NCBI GenBank assembly: GCA_903922545.1
Contig: CAIXUE010000310.1
Location: forward strand, 1 to 15,305
Direction of reading: 5' to 3'
From: an uncultured Alphaproteobacteria bacterium
GTDB lineage: Bacteria; Pseudomonadota; Alphaproteobacteria; Micropepsales; Micropepsaceae
Length of the DNA stretch: 15,305 nucleotides
In this document: in pieces, positions 13,167-15,305 of the stretch
Layout: every line of letters starts with the position of its first letter
Numbering within the stretch: position 1 is the first letter of the stretch
Program-made: the position numbers and the translations under genes
The notes under the pieces: generated by a model
Databases searched by the model: none
What the model was told of the DNA's origin: nothing
Seen by the model: only the letters and a program-made list of their open reading frames with translations

Positions 13167-14801
13167 TTACTGTGCGGCCGGCAGCGTAACGATGGCGCTA
13201 AACCCTTCGCCCGCGATGCTCTCGATCGCGAAGGACCCGCCATGAAGTTCCGCAAAGGCCTTCACCAGCGTCAGGCCCAGCCCCGCGCCCTTGGCGTGAT
13301 CGGTGACTTCACCGGCATGCTCGAAGGGGCGCAAAATGCGGTTCATATCCATGGCAGCCACGCCGGGGCCATCGTCGGCCACCGTCAGACGGATCTGGCC
13401 GTCTTTCAAAGCCGCGCCCAGATCAATCTGACCACCCTTCTGGGTAAAGGTCACGGCATTGTCGATCAGCGCGTTCAGCATGCCGCCCAGCACATTCTCA
13501 TCGGCCAGCGCCATCAACCCCACCGGGCTGGCGTCGGCGTTGATGGTGATGGATTTGGATTTGGCGCGTGACAGGAAATTCTCGCGCGTCAGCCACATCA
13601 GGCCGCCCACATCCACCGGCTGCTTCTGCAGATCATAACGGCCCGCCGAAATCTTGGTCAGGTCCATGATCTGGTTCAGCATCTTGAACAGATTGGTGCC
13701 GCCCTGATGGATCATGCCGGCATATTCGCGGATCTTGTCCGGGCCCAGCGTATCGGCCATGGCCGCCAGAAGATCGGAAAAGCCCAGGATCGCGTTCAGC
13801 GGCGTCTTCAGCTCATGGCTCATGGTGCGCAGAAGCATTGTCTTGGCGTTGTTGGCTTCGGTGGAGGCCTGGTCCAGCCGCCTTGTCAGCGCGGACAGAT
13901 AGCCGCTCTGCCGCGCCGCCTCGTCGCGCGTGTGTTCCAGCGCGGCCTGGGTCTGCGCCAGCGCGTCCTCGGCGCGGGTCTTTTCCGTGATATCGGTAAA
14001 GACCACGGCGCGGCCGCCATCGGGCGTGGCGCTGTCGCGCACCAGAAAGCATTTGCCGTCCGCGGTTTGCAGCGTATCCACCGAACGCGGCTGGCGGTGG
14101 CCGCGCAACCGCCGCGCCATCCATTCCTCGGGCGTCACATCAATGGTCAGCCGCCCGGCATGCACGATCTCGCGGACAATATTTTCAAAGGATTTGCCGC
14201 GCAGCGCGGCCAGCGATTTTCCCGCCAGCTGCGCATAAAGCGCGTTGCCGGTGGTGAAATTGTCCTTGGCGTCATAAAAAGCGAATGCGTCGGCGGAAAG
14301 CCGGATGGCTTCTTCCAGCCGGGCAAATTGCTGGCGGTCGCGCGTCACATCGGTCCATAGCAGGATGGCGCCGCCATGCTCGTCGCGCCGGGCCTTGATT
14401 TCGATCATGCGGCCATCGGCCAGCGCCACATCCAGCGGCGCCCAGGCGCGCGGCGCCAGCTGCCCCACACACATTTCAATGAAGGCGTCGGCGCCGTTCG
14501 GCATGCTCTGGGGCGCGATTTCCGGCAGCGCCAGGCGCAGAATTTCCGCATAGGTGCGGCCGGTCAACTGGCGCCAGGGCGGCAGCCCCAGAAAGAAATA
14601 ATTGATATGGGCGTTGGCAAAGGTAAGCCGTGTGCCGGCGTCGAACATGGTGACGCCAATACGCAAGGCATGAAGCCCATCCAGCAGCTGTGCGGGATGA
14701 GGCGACTCCCACACATTGTGTGCTTGTGCGCTGGACAAGGAAGGACCTCGGCTTTGGCAAGGAGTTTGCCCCTCTCCCGGTTGCGGAATGGTTAGAAGCA
14801 T
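13167..14801 (-). CDS. Soluble two-PAS sensor histidine kinase
   Basis: This 544-residue protein has no membrane segment. Two PAS-like domains occupy about residues 40-150 (ALRIGVTMFDAGTRLTFANAH) and 160-275 (RLSADAFAFYDAKDNFTTGN ... VVFTDITEKTRAEDAL). A coiled coil follows, about 275-325. The HisKA domain has the H-box MSHELKTPLNAILGFSDLL with phospho-acceptor H329, and the ATPase domain has N448 (LIDNA), DDGPG near residue 477 and GAGLGLTLVKAF. All catalytic boxes are intact. The H-box is of the type found in PleC/DivJ-like alphaproteobacterial kinases. The ATG at 14801 has no clear Shine-Dalgarno; a TTG at 14736-14738 with GAGG seven bases upstream may be the true start, giving about 523 residues. 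No intact response regulator is adjacent. It is divergent from the truncated membrane gene. Confidence 0.92.
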   Translation of the reverse strand: MLLTIPQPGEGQTPCQSRGPSLSSAQAHNVWESPHPAQLLDGLHALRIGVTMFDAGTRLTFANAHINYFFLGLPPWRQLTGRTYAEILRLALPEIAPQSMPNGADAFIEMCVGQLAPRAWAPLDVALADGRMIEIKARRDEHGGAILLWTDVTRDRQQFARLEEAIRLSADAFAFYDAKDNFTTGNALYAQLAGKSLAALRGKSFENIVREIVHAGRLTIDVTPEEWMARRLRGHRQPRSVDTLQTADGKCFLVRDSATPDGGRAVVFTDITEKTRAEDALAQTQAALEHTRDEAARQSGYLSALTRRLDQASTEANNAKTMLLRTMSHELKTPLNAILGFSDLLAAMADTLGPDKIREYAGMIHQGGTNLFKMLNQIMDLTKISAGRYDLQKQPVDVGGLMWLTRENFLSRAKSKSITINADASPVGLMALADENVLGGMLNALIDNAVTFTQKGGQIDLGAALKDGQIRLTVADDGPGVAAMDMNRILRPFEHAGEVTDHAKGAGLGLTLVKAFAELHGGSFAIESIAGEGFSAIVTLPAAQ

Positions 14802-14902
14802 GGGCCGAATCGCGCCACTTTCAGGGCCTGATTCAGTTTTCGTTAAAGTTTGCGGGACCAGACTTGCCGCAAAGGCGCGGCTTTTCAGGACTTTGAAAGT
14901 TA
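14802..14902. promoter_or_regulatory. Divergent promoter region between kinase and membrane gene
   Basis: This 101-bp region must contain the promoters of both genes. It holds TGATTCAGTTTT (14829-14840), followed by CGTTAAAG, a motif also found at 13079. At its right edge TTAA-N6-TTAA (14900-14913) overlaps the start codon of the membrane gene; this is a CtrA-like pair with spacing one base short. No sigma-70-type boxes are certain. Confidence 0.35.
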
Positions 14903-15305
14903 ATGGCGGTTAAGACTTTCTCCCCAATGTCTTCCATGTCGCCGCGGCGGCGCTTCATCGCCGTGCAGGCGGCCAAGTCCGGCCTGGGCGGGCTGCTCTG
15001 CGCCGTCTTCTATTTTTTGGTGGGGCGGCCTGATCCTGCCGAAACCATTGCCATGGCCGGGTTGCTGGCGCCGGTGTGTCTTGCGCTGTTGGCGCTGTTT
15101 CCTGTCTCGCTCGATCTGCTGGAAGAAACCGGCTTCGTTTTATTCGCCGCGCTGATCGCCTATCTGGCGGCGCTGACCGGCGGGGTGACCTCGCCTCTGC
15201 TGGTTTGGTTTGTGCTGATCCCGGCCGAAGCGGCGCTGGCTGGCGGCCGTAAACTTGTGATCCGCGCCGGCCTTGCCGCGGGCGTGGCCTTCCTGGTGGT
15301 GGCCA
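14903..15305 (+). CDS. Polytopic membrane protein, probably the N-terminal part of a DivJ-type sensor kinase (cut by window edge)
   Basis: From the ATG at 14903, 134 codons are visible. A short basic N-terminus (SPRRRFIAVQAAKSG) precedes at least five hydrophobic segments: GLLCAVFYFLVG, MAGLLAPVCLALLALFP, GFVLFAALIAYLAALTGG, SPLLVWFVLIPAEAALAGG and AGLAAGVAFLVVA. The pair GGVTSPLLVWFVLIPAEAAL-GGR resembles the membrane-embedded N-terminus of DivJ-like histidine kinases of Alphaproteobacteria as I recall it, which would be followed by a PAS, HisKA and ATPase part beyond the window. That part is not visible, so the kinase call is inference. No clear Shine-Dalgarno is present; ATGs at 14927 and 14936 are alternatives. 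It is divergent from the soluble PAS kinase gene. Confidence 0.62.
   Translation, partial: MAVKTFSPMSSMSPRRRFIAVQAAKSGLGGLLCAVFYFLVGRPDPAETIAMAGLLAPVCLALLALFPVSLDLLEETGFVLFAALIAYLAALTGGVTSPLLVWFVLIPAEAALAGGRKLVIRAGLAAGVAFLVVA

Noticed and set aside
13707..14360. 217-codon + strand frame
   Set aside because: It is antisense to the PAS and HisKA parts of the histidine kinase, which are unambiguous.
1..15305. CRISPR arrays, transposases, phage genes, tRNA or rRNA
   Set aside because: I looked for regularly spaced repeats, transposase or integrase motifs and tRNA cloverleaf ends and found none; all gene-sized space is filled by ordinary chromosomal genes.

Overview
The window looks like a stretch of an alphaproteobacterial chromosome. 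G+C is high (low-to-mid 60s % by eye), and the gene order shows only ordinary chromosomal genes packed tightly. Regulatory motifs typical of the class are present: a LexA box of the GAAC-N7-GAAC type beside uvrB and TTAA-N7-TTAA (CtrA-type) boxes in the right third. The genus cannot be fixed from the sequence; a relative of Caulobacterales or Micropepsales/Rhizomicrobium would fit. I see no mobile element, CRISPR array, tRNA or rRNA, and no gap over 300 bases without a gene.

Left third (1-5140). The 5' end of uvrB runs leftward off the edge. Divergent from it is a TPR protein fused to a GT41 (OGT/SPINDLY-like) glycosyltransferase that lacks the usual motif histidine. Then come three leftward genes: a small secreted His/Cys protein, a SYLF (YSC84) lipid-binding-type secreted protein, and a 380-residue protein I do not recognise. 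Two strong hairpins punctuate this group; one of them lies inside the 3' coding end of the convergent glycosyltransferase gene.

Middle (5140-10680). A membrane protein (COG3671/DUF4870 type) and an MBL-fold hydrolase form a rightward pair separated by one base. They converge on a leftward acyl-CoA ligase plus DUF1499 membrane protein pair. A class III omega-aminotransferase runs rightward and converges on a small conserved protein. These genes suggest housekeeping acyl-CoA and amino-group metabolism. Two tail-to-tail gene pairs overlap by exactly 4 bp.

Right third (10680-15305). Iron-type superoxide dismutase is followed by a probable 33-residue small protein with a strong ribosome binding site, a small lipoprotein, a degenerate receiver-domain protein with all phosphorylation residues replaced, a DUF5330-like small protein, a soluble two-PAS histidine kinase, and the membrane part of a truncated gene that resembles the N-terminus of a DivJ-type kinase. 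A perfect CtrA-type box lies upstream of the 33-residue protein. A one-mismatch box lies in the divergent promoter of the lipoprotein and pseudo-receiver. The most interesting reading is that this end is a cell-cycle-linked signalling neighbourhood: one confirmed kinase, one possible membrane kinase and a receiver that cannot be phosphorylated conventionally. The link between these parts is inference.
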